In this document: in pieces, positions 1-10,760 of the stretch | Layout of the letters: each line of letters opens with the position of its first letter | Numbering within the stretch: the first letter of the stretch is position 1 | Assembly (NCBI RefSeq): GCF_014529535.1 | Contig: NW_023503313.1 | Span: 2,066,081-2,130,080 of the forward strand | Direction: 5' to 3' | DNA: 64,000 nt | From: Bradysia coprophila | Taxonomy: Eukaryota > Arthropoda > Insecta > Diptera > Sciaridae | The notes under the pieces: model-generated | The model's input: only the letters and a program-made list of their open reading frames with translations | What the model was told of the DNA's origin: nothing | The model's database searches: none | Translations under genes and position numbers: made by a program

Positions 1-268
1 ACGCGATGCAATTGGTGTCGGTAGTGGTTCGTTAGTCACTTCTACATCGATCAAATAATCAGAGTAGTCGGAATGATGTGATTTGAACGAAATGTTGAGG
101 TGGATAGTATATGTGTGTGAGTAAGTAAATAAAGGATTCTCTGTATGATGTTTTTTTTGTTGTGAATGCGTTTTAAAACAACATGCTTAATTAATTAATT
201 TTAAATCCAAATTTTTGTGGTTATTTCGCTAATGTATGAAATATCAGCTTGCAGGAGATAAAACATTG

Positions 269-388
269 TTCTACCTTGGTGTATATTTCTCGAATCACTT
301 CTTATGTACAATTGTATATACACTCGCTGGCGCTCGTTATATACAATTGTACATACGAAGTTATTCTCGAAATATACACCAAGGTAGA
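269..388. repeat. Small hairpin element (about 50-bp arms)
   Basis: The segment 269-320 (starting TTCTACCTTGGTGTATATTT) is the near-perfect reverse complement of 339-389, around an 18-bp loop. It is a MITE-like hairpin. I see no coding content and no target duplication that I trust. A 77-residue open frame that crosses it is a by-product of the hairpin. Confidence 0.7.
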
Positions 389-1069
389 AAATGTACTATT
401 AACTCATTAATTTATTGTATTCAACAGATATATCATTCAATGTCTCGTAGTCATCATATTTTCTGGTAAGTCGGTAACGCATGAAAGGGCCATTATATTC
501 AGTATCGACTAATATCTGTAATTAATATGTGATATTATAGCACATATTATGTGAACCGTCGTCGGTGTACTACTATTGGAACATATCATTGCACCGTAAC
601 ATCGCAAAATAATGTTAGCCCTCATTCGTGGTAGATTGCATATTTAAAACAACAAAAAATTCGCTGGACGTAATCTACATTAGAAAAAGTACATTTGTGT
701 GGTATGTATACATACACCAACGCAAATCTTAGCATACGTCATTGGGCACTATTGCAGTAGGTTTATCTCATTAAGGCTCAAAAACGTCTGCAGTGATGAG
801 ACCTTAAATTGTTTACCTTCGTATACCAATACCATATAACATTTAGCGTTTGTTCGTTGGTTCGATAGTTTGTCTCTCTACAGGAGTCCAGATGAAAAGT
901 CCGAGAGTCTCGAAACTTGGCATAGCGATTTTTAAACTTTCATGCGTTATTTGACGCGCAAATTTTTATTTCTGTTTACGTAGTGAATGCATTCTTTAAT
1001 AGGCGCAACATTTTGCCACGAGCAAAAATTCTTGTAGTTTGAAAATGTCCCTTGGGTTTTTCCAAGGTG

Positions 1070-1400
1070 TATATAAACACTGAAGGTAATGCAAATCCAC
1101 AGTTACACACGGATCCAAACTTTCAGGTGAATTTTAGCGACGTTATGTTGCACACGTATTGAATTCGTTTGCGTCAAGTTGCATCTAGTGGTGAATTTGG
1201 AACGATTTAGCGACGTTATGTTGCACACATATAAAATTCGTTTGCGTCAAGTTGTATTTAGTGGTGAATTGGAAGGATTTAGGGCCGTAATGTTGCACAA
1301 GTCTAAGTTAGATAACATACGAAAATGAATTCACCTGAAAGTTTGGATCCGTAATTTCTCTGATCCGCTGAAGGCCTGCATTACCTTCAGTGTTTATATA
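1070..1400. mobile_element. Short inverted-repeat element with internal tandem repeat
   Basis: Termini are inverted: TATATAAACACTGAAGGTAA at the left end and its reverse complement at the right end. A second inverted block just inside (CGGATCCAAACTTTCAGGTG against CACCTGAAAGTTTGGATCCG) continues the arms. Between the arms lie two full copies and one partial copy of a roughly 70-bp unit containing TTGCACAC and TTTGCGTCAAGTTG (about 1129-1302). TATA beside both ends could be a target duplication, but the motif is too simple to be sure. No coding capacity. Confidence 0.6.
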
Positions 1401-3832
1401 CTTTGGGTTTTTCGAACTCTTCAATTTAAAATACTATGGGCGACTTGCAACGAAGGGTGCGACGCGTACCGGGAATAAATCGAACATACTTATGTGCGAT
1501 ATTCAGATTTTGTCAACATAGAAAGTGGTGTCATCTGTTAAACATGGACATCTCGAATATATTGAAAGATTTGCGTCACGAATCGTGCTAGATACCATTT
1601 TTACTCATATTATGTTTACCTTTTATTTGTATAAAACGTTTGTCACTGTATTTATTATCATGGTTATTTTGGTCATCGTTATCTTTATGAAAAGTATGAA
1701 AAGGTTTACTTAGGATGGATCAAAAAAAGAAGAATTGTGACAAAAATCTTTTGAATAGTTTTAGAAATCTTCACGTTTAGGCACTACCTTATAAGACTTT
1801 AGTACATCCGAATCAGTCCTAAACAATTTTGAAAAGCGCACTCTTAGAGACGTGTTCACTATTTACACAAATGATCATCGGAGGATTGTGCACAAACCCT
1901 AGGTTCAGCTAATTTTTTATCAAAAATCTATTATTTTTTTCGACTCACCTTTATACCAACGTCACTAAAAATTTGTTAACTATTTACGCTTGCGATAACA
2001 TAGTAATTTAAGATAAGAAAAATTGGACAACTCGCTGCAAAATTTGCCAAACTACAAAACCACCTAAACAAAAACATTTATGCAAATAAGCCTATCATAC
2101 GAAATCTGATTCCAATCGTTGAAAGTGAGGCCGAAAGTTTTCTGTTGTTGAACAGTAGAAATCAAATAAAACGTTTAAACAACCCATACATTGTGGGTAT
2201 TGGTATTATAGACGGTACAGAGAAACAAAGTTGCAAAGTACGAAATTGACAACATAAAATTGGTATATCAATTTCGGAAGAATGTAACATAAGCCGAGTG
2301 TGTAAATTTTTTATGTGCGTAGCATGTGAAGCAGAGAGAATGTTGGATCCGTTAAATTCCGTATCAAATTTAAAACATTTCAGTGATTTCTTAGTTACAT
2401 CCACTTTAAAGTTTACAATGATACTTGTGCCTATGCAAGACGCGATTTTATTCCGTGAAACTCGTCAGTGCGTATTATACTCACACGAAACCCTACTTCC
2501 TAAAGGGTTTTGATTTGAAATTTGTTTCACAAACGTAATCTAGTTTCCAGAATTTCATGATATGAATATTAAGACAGAACAATGGTTGACAGAATAGCCT
2601 GATGTCGGCCTGAAGCCATTTAACAACTATGCGTTGAGCCGTTTTCAATTTGCCTTCCGACTTAGAAGCACTTTCACGAGCCTTTTCCTAAATGCGATTT
2701 CGAACCAAAAATATTCCAGTGGACTCTTCCTGAAAAGGGGAAAAGGGCTCACCTAATATGTCAAGTCTATCTATTTAGAAAATCTTTGTACTGGCATTTA
2801 CACCAGAAAAGTGTTAAGAGGGAAAACAGCCTACCGAAATCGGATCAATCTTTTCGTGGAATCTAGGCGCATAGATACGAATTGAACCCTATAATCCAAA
2901 GCCATTTAAAAAAAAAAATCCGGCCCCTGTGTCGTCAGACCAAAATCTAAAAAGTTCAATTTCTTACCGATTTTTCTCGCACAGGTGACCATGGCCGACC
3001 ATGGTATCATTGGATAGCTGAGGTCATGTAGTTACAGGCCAGCCTAGGCTATGTGGATTGTCAATCTTATTATCTGTCATCTGTTACCATTACTCATGCA
3101 TTGGCAAGCACTCACAGAGTACAGTATCAGCAGACTTTTTTTTATCGAAAGTTGTTTTAGCAGAGCTCCAAAGTTCACCCATTTTAGTATAAAATCATCA
3201 TACTTTCGAAGTGATGTTTTTCACTCTAGAACTGAGAGATTCCAAAAATACAGGTACCTGATCGGATATGAAATTTCAGTCGATCTATTCCGAGTGTTAA
3301 CCAAAATGTAAAAAATTCTAAAATTATAAGCGGATGGCAATACATTCACTTTAAAGCGGCCAGATATTTATTCTGAAAATTTTCACGTTTTCTGTATTAG
3401 CACCATACTTTGTGCCACCGCAATTCGTCCAGTCACTTTGCGGTGGCTCTGCCATGATGGCCTTTTTTGTTGGTATAAGCCGAAATTCAATTTTGTGCTG
3501 CGATACCTTATGTAGATGATCCGTGATCGACAACTCAGGGTTTCAAGAGTCTTAATTCCTCAGTAGTCTTACTGGCTGAATCATCAGACGACAAAGTGTC
3601 TTGTGAGTAAATAAAATTTGCCATTTTTAACGTTTATAGCCATTATGTTTATAATTACTGTTGAAAAAAATGAAACTGTTTCTTGTTTGTAGTAAAGTAT
3701 AACTTAAGCTAAATGATAAAAAATAATTTCCATATTCAATGTAACAGTTTTTTGTTGTTGTTGTTGTTGAGACACTATCAATACACGGGATTATTACATA
3801 AAAAACTCTTCTGTCGAATGGGATAGCGACAG

Positions 3833-4456
3833 TCAAGTACGCATTGGCCGGTCTAAAATAGATATTTCTATGACGCGAAGCCCTCGATATGTTGGATCTG
3901 TTAATTGAAGTCCTTTAGGATTGTAAATGCGTTCATTTTGGGAAGCAATGTATTTAGATATTTTACGAAGACACTGAAAGCAAACAAATCAACAAATCAG
4001 TTCATAATTGAACGTGCTGCTCGAATCCGGAACTCTCGGATTCTACCAAATAATTTTGCTATTTAATTCAGCCTACCTTTTCGTAATGTGTTTCGGAACA
4101 CATATACACCAAATAAGCGGTAATGCAGGCCAAACAACCCTCGCAGTATGTACTGCATGACCCCTTTTCAGCCTCAGCAAAGTATTCGTTTAATCGATTT
4201 ATTGTTGATTCGAAAATGTGTCGTTCAATCTACGGTAATGAAATTGATCGAATCAATTAGAGTGAGCGACCCGAAGTAATTGAACTGAATTGAATGTGAG
4301 TTTGCGACTTACACGTCCTTCCAATTCCGATGGAAATCTGGTCTGGAATTTAACTGATGTTCCATCACTGTAATCTCTTTGCACGAAAATTTTCATATAA
4401 CTTGGCTGTAATGCTGGCGTTGCTGGTTCTGACATTCTGTTGCTATTGTTCATCAC
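3833..4456 (-). CDS. GOLGA7: Golgin subfamily A member 7 (GOLGA7/ERF4 family)
   Basis: Three exons on the minus strand: 4456-4313, 4229-4077 and 3973-3833. They join in phase 0 at both junctions and give 145 residues, close to the usual length of about 137. In vertebrates GOLGA7 partners DHHC9 in the acyltransferase complex that palmitoylates RAS proteins at the Golgi; the yeast counterpart is Erf4. Visible family landmarks are [15 protein letters not shown] near residues 25-39, PSELEGRIERHIFE across the first junction, and the cysteine-rich core [13 protein letters not shown] in exon 2. The C-terminal part contains [16 protein letters not shown] followed by GLRVIEI. Splice sites are GTAAGT and GTAGGC donors with TAG and CAG acceptors. 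The start is the first of two adjacent Met codons. A minus-strand AATAAA lies about 460 bp after the stop. Confidence 0.92.
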
Positions 4457-4826
4457 TTCCTATGCCAATAATTTGCAACACCCAATTTTTCGCTTCTTAC
4501 AAATACGTTTTTATTGTAAAAGATTAAAAATAAAATGATAAAATGACATTAACACAAAATATTTTTGTTTTTCCTTTTGACAAATTTTATTTTTGACGTT
4601 TCGCAAGTATAGTGACAAACCAAAGATTGTAGCGATTATAGCGGACGGTTTTGTTAAAAAAAACGCGGTGGATTTAAAAATAAATCGGAGGACAATATTC
4701 AGTTTGCTATTTCTTGGTCAAACTTTTCTTTTATGGATGAAGATACGAAGCAAAAACCACGAAAAAAATTAAATTTCCATTTTATGTATCATTTACGACC
4801 AAAAACTGAACAACAACTGCCAACAG

Positions 4827-6373
4827 AAGCACAGCGAGGGGTAACCGACTCGGGAAATTGACTACACACCCTCAAAGGAATTGCCGGAGTATCCGGTAAA
4901 TAATTGGAATTGATGGAACTGACCGGAATTGATCTGAATTGGCAGGAATTGATCGGAATTGATAGGAATTGACTGGAAATATGTGGAATTGAAAGTAAAT
5001 GAGAGTAAATGCTGATAAGTGTGATTATCGGAAAGAAGGACCAGCGAATGCAAAACCACTTTATTTCCTTTTTGTTTTAATTTTAAAAGCCCCCGCACAA
5101 TAAATAACAGTGTACAGTGTTGATCAGTTCCATTTTAGAACAGGTCCAACGTCCTTTTATGTTCAAAATATGCACACTGAAGGATTCTTCTTCAGAGGAT
5201 TCTTGTGAGTCAGATACGGAAGAGTTTGAGCCGCAACAAACAAGTGAATATTCGTCGGGGGAATGTTAGGCTGGGGCATTGCCGATGCGAAATGCTCCAG
5301 TTTCAAACCAAATTTACAAAAAAATGCATCACCGACAATATCATCTATTCCATCAACTTTTCAAAAGCCTAATGCTCAAAATAAACGAGACATTGAAAAC
5401 GTGTTTTGGTCCCATTTTTCATGACGAAATTTTCGAAACTGTCAAATGAAGTATGTTTCATTTTCATATTGCAACCGGCTTATATAGACTTTTCTCACAC
5501 ACAATTGTATCCTCCGCGCAAAAGTCCATCCTTCATACGCAAAAAAAAACAATTCGTTCCTCCGCACAAAAGTCCATCGACTTTATACACAAAACGTTCC
5601 TCCGCACAAAAGTCCATGCTTCAAGCTTCATACACACAAAAAAGTAACATTCTCCTCGCAAAAGTCCATGCTTCATACACAAAATGTTGCAAAAGCCCAT
5701 CGACCATAAATTTCCATCGACCATAATATATGCACGGAAGAACACAACGCACAATAATTGCGTGTAACATTTTATGGACGATGGGCTTTTGCAACATTTT
5801 GTGTATGAAGCATGGACTTTTGTGCGGAGAATGTTACTTTTTTGTGTGTATGAAGCTTGAAGCATGGACTTTTGTGCGGAGGAACGTTTTGTGTATAAAG
5901 TCGATGGACTTTTGTGCGGAGGAACGAATTGTTTTTTTTTTTTTGCGTATGAAGGATGGACTTTTGCGCGGAGGAACGTTTTGTGTATAAAGTCGATGGA
6001 CTTTTGTGCGGAGGAACGAATTGTTTTTTTTTGCGTATGAAGCATGGACTTTTGCGCGGAGGAACGTTTTGTGTATAAAGTCGATGGACTTTTGTGCGGA
6101 GGATCGATTAAAGAAATAAAAGGAATTAAGAGCAATTAAAAGGAATTGACAGAAAGTACCTTTAGAAATTGAAAGGGTATCGAAAGGAAATTGAAAGGGA
6201 ATTGAAAGGGAATTGAATGGAATTGAACGGAATTGAAAGGAATTGAAAGGAAATAGAGCGAATCCGGCAATTAGACGAGTTGGTCCGGTAATTGAGGTAA
6301 TTAAACGGAATTGAAAGGAATTAGAAATTGATTTGCCACCATTTTGGCCAGTCGGTTACCCCTCGAAGCACAG
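4827..6373. mobile_element. Foldback DNA transposon, non-autonomous, with 8-bp target duplication
   Basis: The element spans 4835-6365. It has 16-bp inverted termini: CGAGGGGTAACCGACT on the left and its exact reverse complement on the right. An exact direct repeat AAGCACAG flanks it at 4827-4834 and 6366-6373; it could be read as 9 bp if the adjoining G is counted. Inside each end is a run of degenerate GGAATTGA words (4870-5000 and 6120-6330). The centre, about 5513-6105, is a palindrome built of units around CTCCGCACAAAAGTCCAT. The right arm is longer because of extra tandem copies. Open frames across the centre only translate the repeat. An 8-bp duplication is typical of hAT or P superfamilies, but no transposase is present to decide. 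Confidence 0.85.
5513..6105. repeat. Central palindromic tandem array of AAAGTCCAT units
   Basis: The left arm (about 5513-5710) carries repeated CTCCGCACAAAAGTCCAT and CATACACAAAA words. The right arm (about 5766-6105) carries the reverse complement, ATGGACTTTTGTGCGGAG, with at least one additional duplication of the set. Poly-A and poly-T blocks inside the units vary in length between copies, as expected from slippage or unequal exchange. The array lies wholly inside the transposon at 4835-6365. Confidence 0.85.
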
Positions 6374-6626
6374 TCATTATACGAAACTCAAAGCGTCAGG
6401 TTTTCTGTTGGCTCGTTTAGCATTCGAAACATTAGGTCCGTGGTGCAAGGAAACAAAATTATTCGTAGATTCAATTGGCAAAATGTTAATTGAAGAAACG
6501 GGTGACATTTGAGCAAAACAATTCTTATACAACCGTTTATCTTTGGCTATTCAACAAGGCAACGCAGCCAGCATTTTAGGTACCCACCCAACAAGCAATA
6601 AGTTTGACGAAATTTTTAAGTTATAA
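6366..6626 (+). pseudogene. Retroelement polyprotein C-terminal remnant
   Basis: This plus-strand frame reads ARLAFETLGPW, then a short TGD motif, an in-frame TGA (6510-6512), and then RLSLAIQQGNAASILGT before a terminal TAA at 6624-6626. The pattern ETLG.W followed by TGD and RLS.AIQ.GNAA is one I associate with the C-terminal part of proteins encoded by reverse-transcriptase elements; the family call is from memory. The same frame can be read leftward across the 4835-6365 insertion into the sequence before 4827, so the foldback element landed in an already transposon-derived sequence. The single stop codon suggests a dead copy. Confidence 0.45.
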
Positions 6627-7619
6627 ATATTTGAACCAACACATGTAAAATGATCACAATTTACTTTGATAAAATAAAAGCTTTATTTTTTTACAAAACT
6701 GATATCGAACCACGTCACACATTGTTACTTTGGAAGCATGGCACGAAATGATTGATGCTGTGGTGCTCGTTTGTGTTTAGGGAAATAATAGGTAGAACCT
6801 ATCAAATATGAATACAAAAAAAAATAGTACTCATACCAGTGAATGAATTCGATATCTCGTATCCAGATCAGTAAAAGAATCCGAAGACTTTAGCCCGATG
6901 TACTTTTACTTATCTGGATACGCGATATCAAATTATTTCACGAGAATAGTACGGAGTTTTACTTTGCGAGCGAGGAAAAGGCTTTTCCCTAGTCACGGTG
7001 CGGTTGAATTAATTTTAACTGAGCATTTCGATGCACTTTTGATATTTTTCGATATTATTAGTCAGCTCGGAGCCCTGAACAAGGTTCCACAAAAATTTTT
7101 GATTTTCATCCGTATTTTCGGTGACAGTGGTGCATCGTCCATCCTGTCTACAGAGAGAGTGGAGGAAAACTGGTTGTGGTTTCAATCGATAGTGCCTGAA
7201 ATTCTAATAACATTTGTACAAAAATGTGGTACCCTAAGTGCAAGTGAAGCCGACAGAGACATGCTGAAGTTGAAAAAACGTGATTTTCAAACAGTCATAG
7301 AGGCGTGGATACATGAGGGATGAAGCTAATAAATAGTTCTAGCAGTAGAGCAACATTTCCTCTACCAATGACCAAAAAAATATTTTTGGAGACCAACTAC
7401 ATAAAGGCCGACAGTAGCTCAAAGTTTTTCCGTCATATTTGGTAAAATTTGCAGGTTTCAGAGGTACCTGAGACGCACTTATAACATTTTTAGCCCCGTA
7501 CGAAGTACGAAGGGGCTTATAGGATTACGATGCCGTGTGTAATTGATGGAATTCGAAGCAGACGGTAAGGGCAAAGTGTTTGCCTATGTTCATAGATAAC
7601 GAATCCGCAATAAAAATTT

Positions 7620-7707
7620 TGTCTGTCCGTCTGTCCGTCTGTCCTTCTGTCCGTCTGTCCGTCTGTCCGTCTGTCCGTCTGTCCGTCTGTCCGTCTGTCC
7701 GTCTGTC
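7620..7707. repeat. Octamer tandem repeat (GTCTGTCC)n
   Basis: About eleven consecutive copies of GTCTGTCC, one with CTT in place of CGT. Located within the interior of the large inverted repeat and followed by ACGTCGATATCTTGAGTAAA. A minus-strand open frame across it translates only as an RRTDGQTD peptide repeat and is not a gene. Confidence 0.95.
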
Positions 7708-8618
7708 ACGTCGATATCTTGAGTAAATCAAATCCGATTTCAAAAATTTTTTTTTCCCCTGAAAGGTAGTTGAAATAGTGAGGCTAAGTTCGAAGATGGG
7801 CGATTTTGGGTCGACCCCTCCAGAGCTGGGGCCCCATAAGTGCTTTAACGTTTTCCAAAGATTTCTCTGGCCATTTAAAGGCTACACTTGTAAGTGATAC
7901 ATCAAATGAAAGGTATTTACAATACCTATCCACAAAAAAAAAGTTTATGGAAATTAGATGACCGACTCGTGAGTTAGACCCCTTGGTGTGAACTAGGTAC
8001 AGGGCGGCAATCCGTTTTTGCTTGTAGGTTAGTCAAATTTGAACGGATTTAGATAGATTTTGATTTATTAGATAGGTATTGACCGTACCAATCAGGAAAA
8101 AAAAGTTTATGAAATTCGGTTTACCGGAGCGTGAGCTAGGTCTCTTGGAGTGAGCTTATATGTGGCTACTCGGCCGTACAGTGAAGGTGGTGTTTTTTGT
8201 TAATATCTCGAGTAAAATTTAACCGAATTTCATGAATTTTTGTTTTTTTGAAAGGTACTAACGAATGTAAAGCAGCCGTTGCACTTTCCACCTCCTAACA
8301 AAATGGCCGTCGGCCGCCATTTTGGATTTTTGTAAAATCAATATAAATAGGTGAAAATGATAATTCCAAAATCACTGATCAGTGGGAAGTGTAGTTTGTG
8401 TTACTTTTGAAAGGAACGTCGTACGGGGCTTCGTAATTGCGCTATGCGCAATTTTTAAGACGTACACATTGCATAAGAATTTTACGACGTTTACGGGCGC
8501 AATAGGCTTACGGTAAGAGTAGGGCGACGGACGAAGTAGGGTCACGTGCGCAATAGATGTACGGGTTTGTACGGGGCTCAGTCGCAGCAAACGCTCCGAC
8601 TGTTCTGACGGCTCGTTT

Positions 8619-9020
8619 TGTAATTAAAATGGTTAATTCTGAAATTCTGGAAGTCTTAGCTGTCTATCGACACCACACATGCAATGACTCATGTCAACAG
8701 TGCCGATATGTTGCTTGAATAAGTGAAATGTGTCCTTCTACGACGAAATTTTGTGCTTGATTTGAAAAGTCTTTGAAAACACTGCTGGAATGATTTGTTT
8801 GATAAACAAAGTTATAGGAACAACGAAAAAAGCAAAATAACATCGATTTTTTTGCTTTTTATATAGATATTTCAAATCATGCACAAAATTTCGTTGTGGA
8901 AGGACACATTTCACTTATTCAAGCAACATATCGGCACTGTTGACATGAGTCATTGCATGTGTGGTGTCGATAGACAGCTAAGACTTCCAGAATTTCAGAA
9001 TAAACCATTTTAATTACAAA
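8619..9020. repeat. Palindrome with about 150-bp arms
   Basis: 8619-8770 and 8870-9020 are inverted copies. Both contain GTCTATCGACACCACACATG or its reverse complement and ATATGTTGCTTGAATAAGTG or its reverse complement. A roughly 100-bp AT-rich centre separates them. The right end directly abuts the right arm of the larger inverted repeat, so one element appears nested against the other. Confidence 0.8.
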
Positions 9021-9939
9021 AAAATGTTATAAGTGCGTCTCAGGTACCTCTGAAACCTGCAAATTTTACCAAATATGAGGGAAAAACTTTGAGCTACTGT
9101 CGGCCTTTATGTAGTTGGTCTCCAAAAATAATTTTTTGGTCATTGGTAGAGGAAATGTTGCTCTACTGCTAGAACTATTTATTAGCTTCATCCCTCATGT
9201 ATCCACGCCTCTATGACTGTTTGAAAATCACGTTTTTTCAACTTCAGCATGTCTCTGTCGGCTTCACTTGCACTTAGGGTACCACATTTTTGTACAATTG
9301 TTATTAGAATTTCAGGCACTATCGATTGAAACCACAACCAGTTTTCCTCCACTCTCTCTGTAGACAGGATGGACGATGCACCACTGTCACCGAAAATACG
9401 GATGAAAATCAAAAAATTTTGTGGAACCTTGTTCAGGGCTCCGAGCTGACTAATAATATCGAAAAATATCAAAAGTGCATCGAAATGCTCAGTTAAAATT
9501 AATTCAACCGCACCGTGTAGTGAGCGTAAAGGGACAGTCCCTCACTAGTAAAGTAAAGTGTAATTGTAGTTACATGGTTTCTCGTGATGAAAATCAAGAC
9601 TGTAAATTTTAGAGCATGACCTACTCACAGTTTACCAGGATCTAACTGGCTGCCCAAAAGTTATTCGGGTGTTGAATGTCAAAAATTTTTAAAAGCTACC
9701 ACTTTCATACAAAAAAAAGAAAGGCGCTACGGGCATCGTTCAAATGCCAGTTGGGCCAGACTGATCAGGATGGAAAAAAATTCAATTTTAAAGGTTAATA
9801 TAATCATAATGGCGAATCGATCACAAAACATTGTTCCGCATTCCCATACACGTTCTGCATATTTTAGTAAGATGAATGCCAGCAAAGGAACCCATTCAAT
9901 TCAAAAACAATCAGTCAATTATAAACCAAATTAAACACA

Positions 9940-10632
9940 ATGATCGCAACCACATCCAGAAAAATTGCACCGCTTTCAAATATCTTCAGAACTTTGTCCA
10001 ACAAAACTCGAAATGTCTCAAATGATATCCCATCGTTCCGGCAAAACTTCAAACCACGCACCGAACAACAGTTGAATTTCCAAATTGGCCAAGAATTGAT
10101 GGCGAGTCACGCATACCTCGCTATGGCTAATTTTTTCGGTCGAACTGAGATTGCGTTACAAGGATCATCGTCCTTTTTCCGTGCCATGTCTGACGAGGAA
10201 CGCGAACATGCAATGTCACTTATCGATTACCAAAATATGCGTGGCGGTAAGGTGAAAATGATTGGTGTAGAGAAGCCGAACGAGCAGTTTAAAGATGAGT
10301 TTAGCAGCCTATCGGCAGCAATCGAGGAATCGTTGTTGATTGAAAGAGGGAATGCAGCGACATTGAGCGAATTGGTGCGTATTGCGGAAAGCGACGGTGA
10401 TATCGCTACTGTGGATTTTATTTGTACCAAATTTTTACATGAGCAGGTTAGTCGTTAACCAGTTGACCGGTCATAAACTGTAGAATTAAAAGAAAATGTT
10501 TGCGTCTAATAGATGAGCGCTCTGCAAAATCTCGGTAATATCTTGATGCGACTGAAACGATTCGAACAAAAAGGACTGGGAGAATATTTGATTGATCAGG
10601 AATTCTTAAAAGATTATCAAAAAAAAGGTTGA
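9940..10632 (+). CDS. Mitochondrial-type ferritin heavy chain (Fer3HCH-like)
   Basis: Two exons, 9940-10446 and 10513-10632, joined in phase 0 (GT donor after GAGCAG, TAG acceptor), give 208 residues. The ferritin four-helix core starts near residue 45. The ferroxidase ligands are all present: Glu in GQELMASHAY with the following Tyr, the EE and His of DEEREHAM, Glu in SLLIERGNA, and Gln in FLHEQ at the exon junction. Before the core is an extension of about 40 residues rich in Arg, Ser and Thr with almost no acidic residues (MIATTSRKIAPLSNIFRTL), as expected for mitochondrial import. This fits the insect mitochondrial ferritin Fer3HCH, which oxidises and stores iron in the matrix. I see no iron-responsive element upstream. 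Its stop is 128 bp from the convergent stop of the PHF21A-like gene. Confidence 0.9.
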
Positions 10633-10682
10633 ATTGACAAAAAATTGAAACCCACTCCGTGTCTCTTGTAAATTTCCACAAT

Positions 10683-10688
10683 TTTATT
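10683..10688 (-). terminator. Polyadenylation signal of the PHF21A-like gene
   Basis: AATAAA on the minus strand, 73 bases after the stop codon at 10761. It lies between two convergent genes, so the two 3' UTRs probably run close to each other or overlap. Confidence 0.55.
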
Positions 10689-10760
10689 TAAAAGAAAGAC
10701 AAAAACGAAAACAATTTACTCCTACAACTGTTGTAACTACATTGATGCTATTACGGATTA

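Larger units (their letters stand above)
1..3832. other. Intergenic stretch with small repeats, no gene recognised
   Basis: Apart from the hairpin at 269-388 and the inverted-repeat element at 1070-1400, I see only short open frames with no recognisable protein. Around 2820-2960 is a decayed relative of the foldback family seen whole at 24697-25744: it shares the string GCCTACCGAAATCGG, followed by a similar order of words. A TTG trinucleotide run lies at 3752-3769. A minus-strand AATAAA at about 3366-3371 may serve the GOLGA7 gene that ends at 3833. Confidence 0.5.
6994..9517. mobile_element. Large inverted repeat (498-bp arms) around a 1.5-kb interior
   Basis: Bases 6994-7491 and 9020-9517 are reverse complements with only scattered differences. 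Each arm carries the same long open frame (outer 6898-7323 plus strand, 9472-9188 minus strand). That frame encodes a roughly 94-residue shared peptide with FFDIISQLGALNKVP and DSGASSILSTERVEENW, differing at about three positions; I do not recognise the protein. The interior holds a separate GC-richer repeat (7492-8618, beginning AGCCCCGTACGAAGTACG), an octamer satellite, and a second palindrome at 8619-9019. The flanks show no obvious target duplication. It could be a composite of nested elements rather than a single transposon. Confidence 0.7.

Noticed and set aside
5533-6135. 200-codon minus-strand open frame with repeated KSPSTLYTKRSSAQK peptide
   Set aside because: It is a translation of the palindromic AAAGTCCAT array. 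The complement and other frames are also open, and there is no domain.
7525-7743. Open frame with RRTDGQTD repeats
   Set aside because: Direct translation of the GTCTGTCC octamer satellite.
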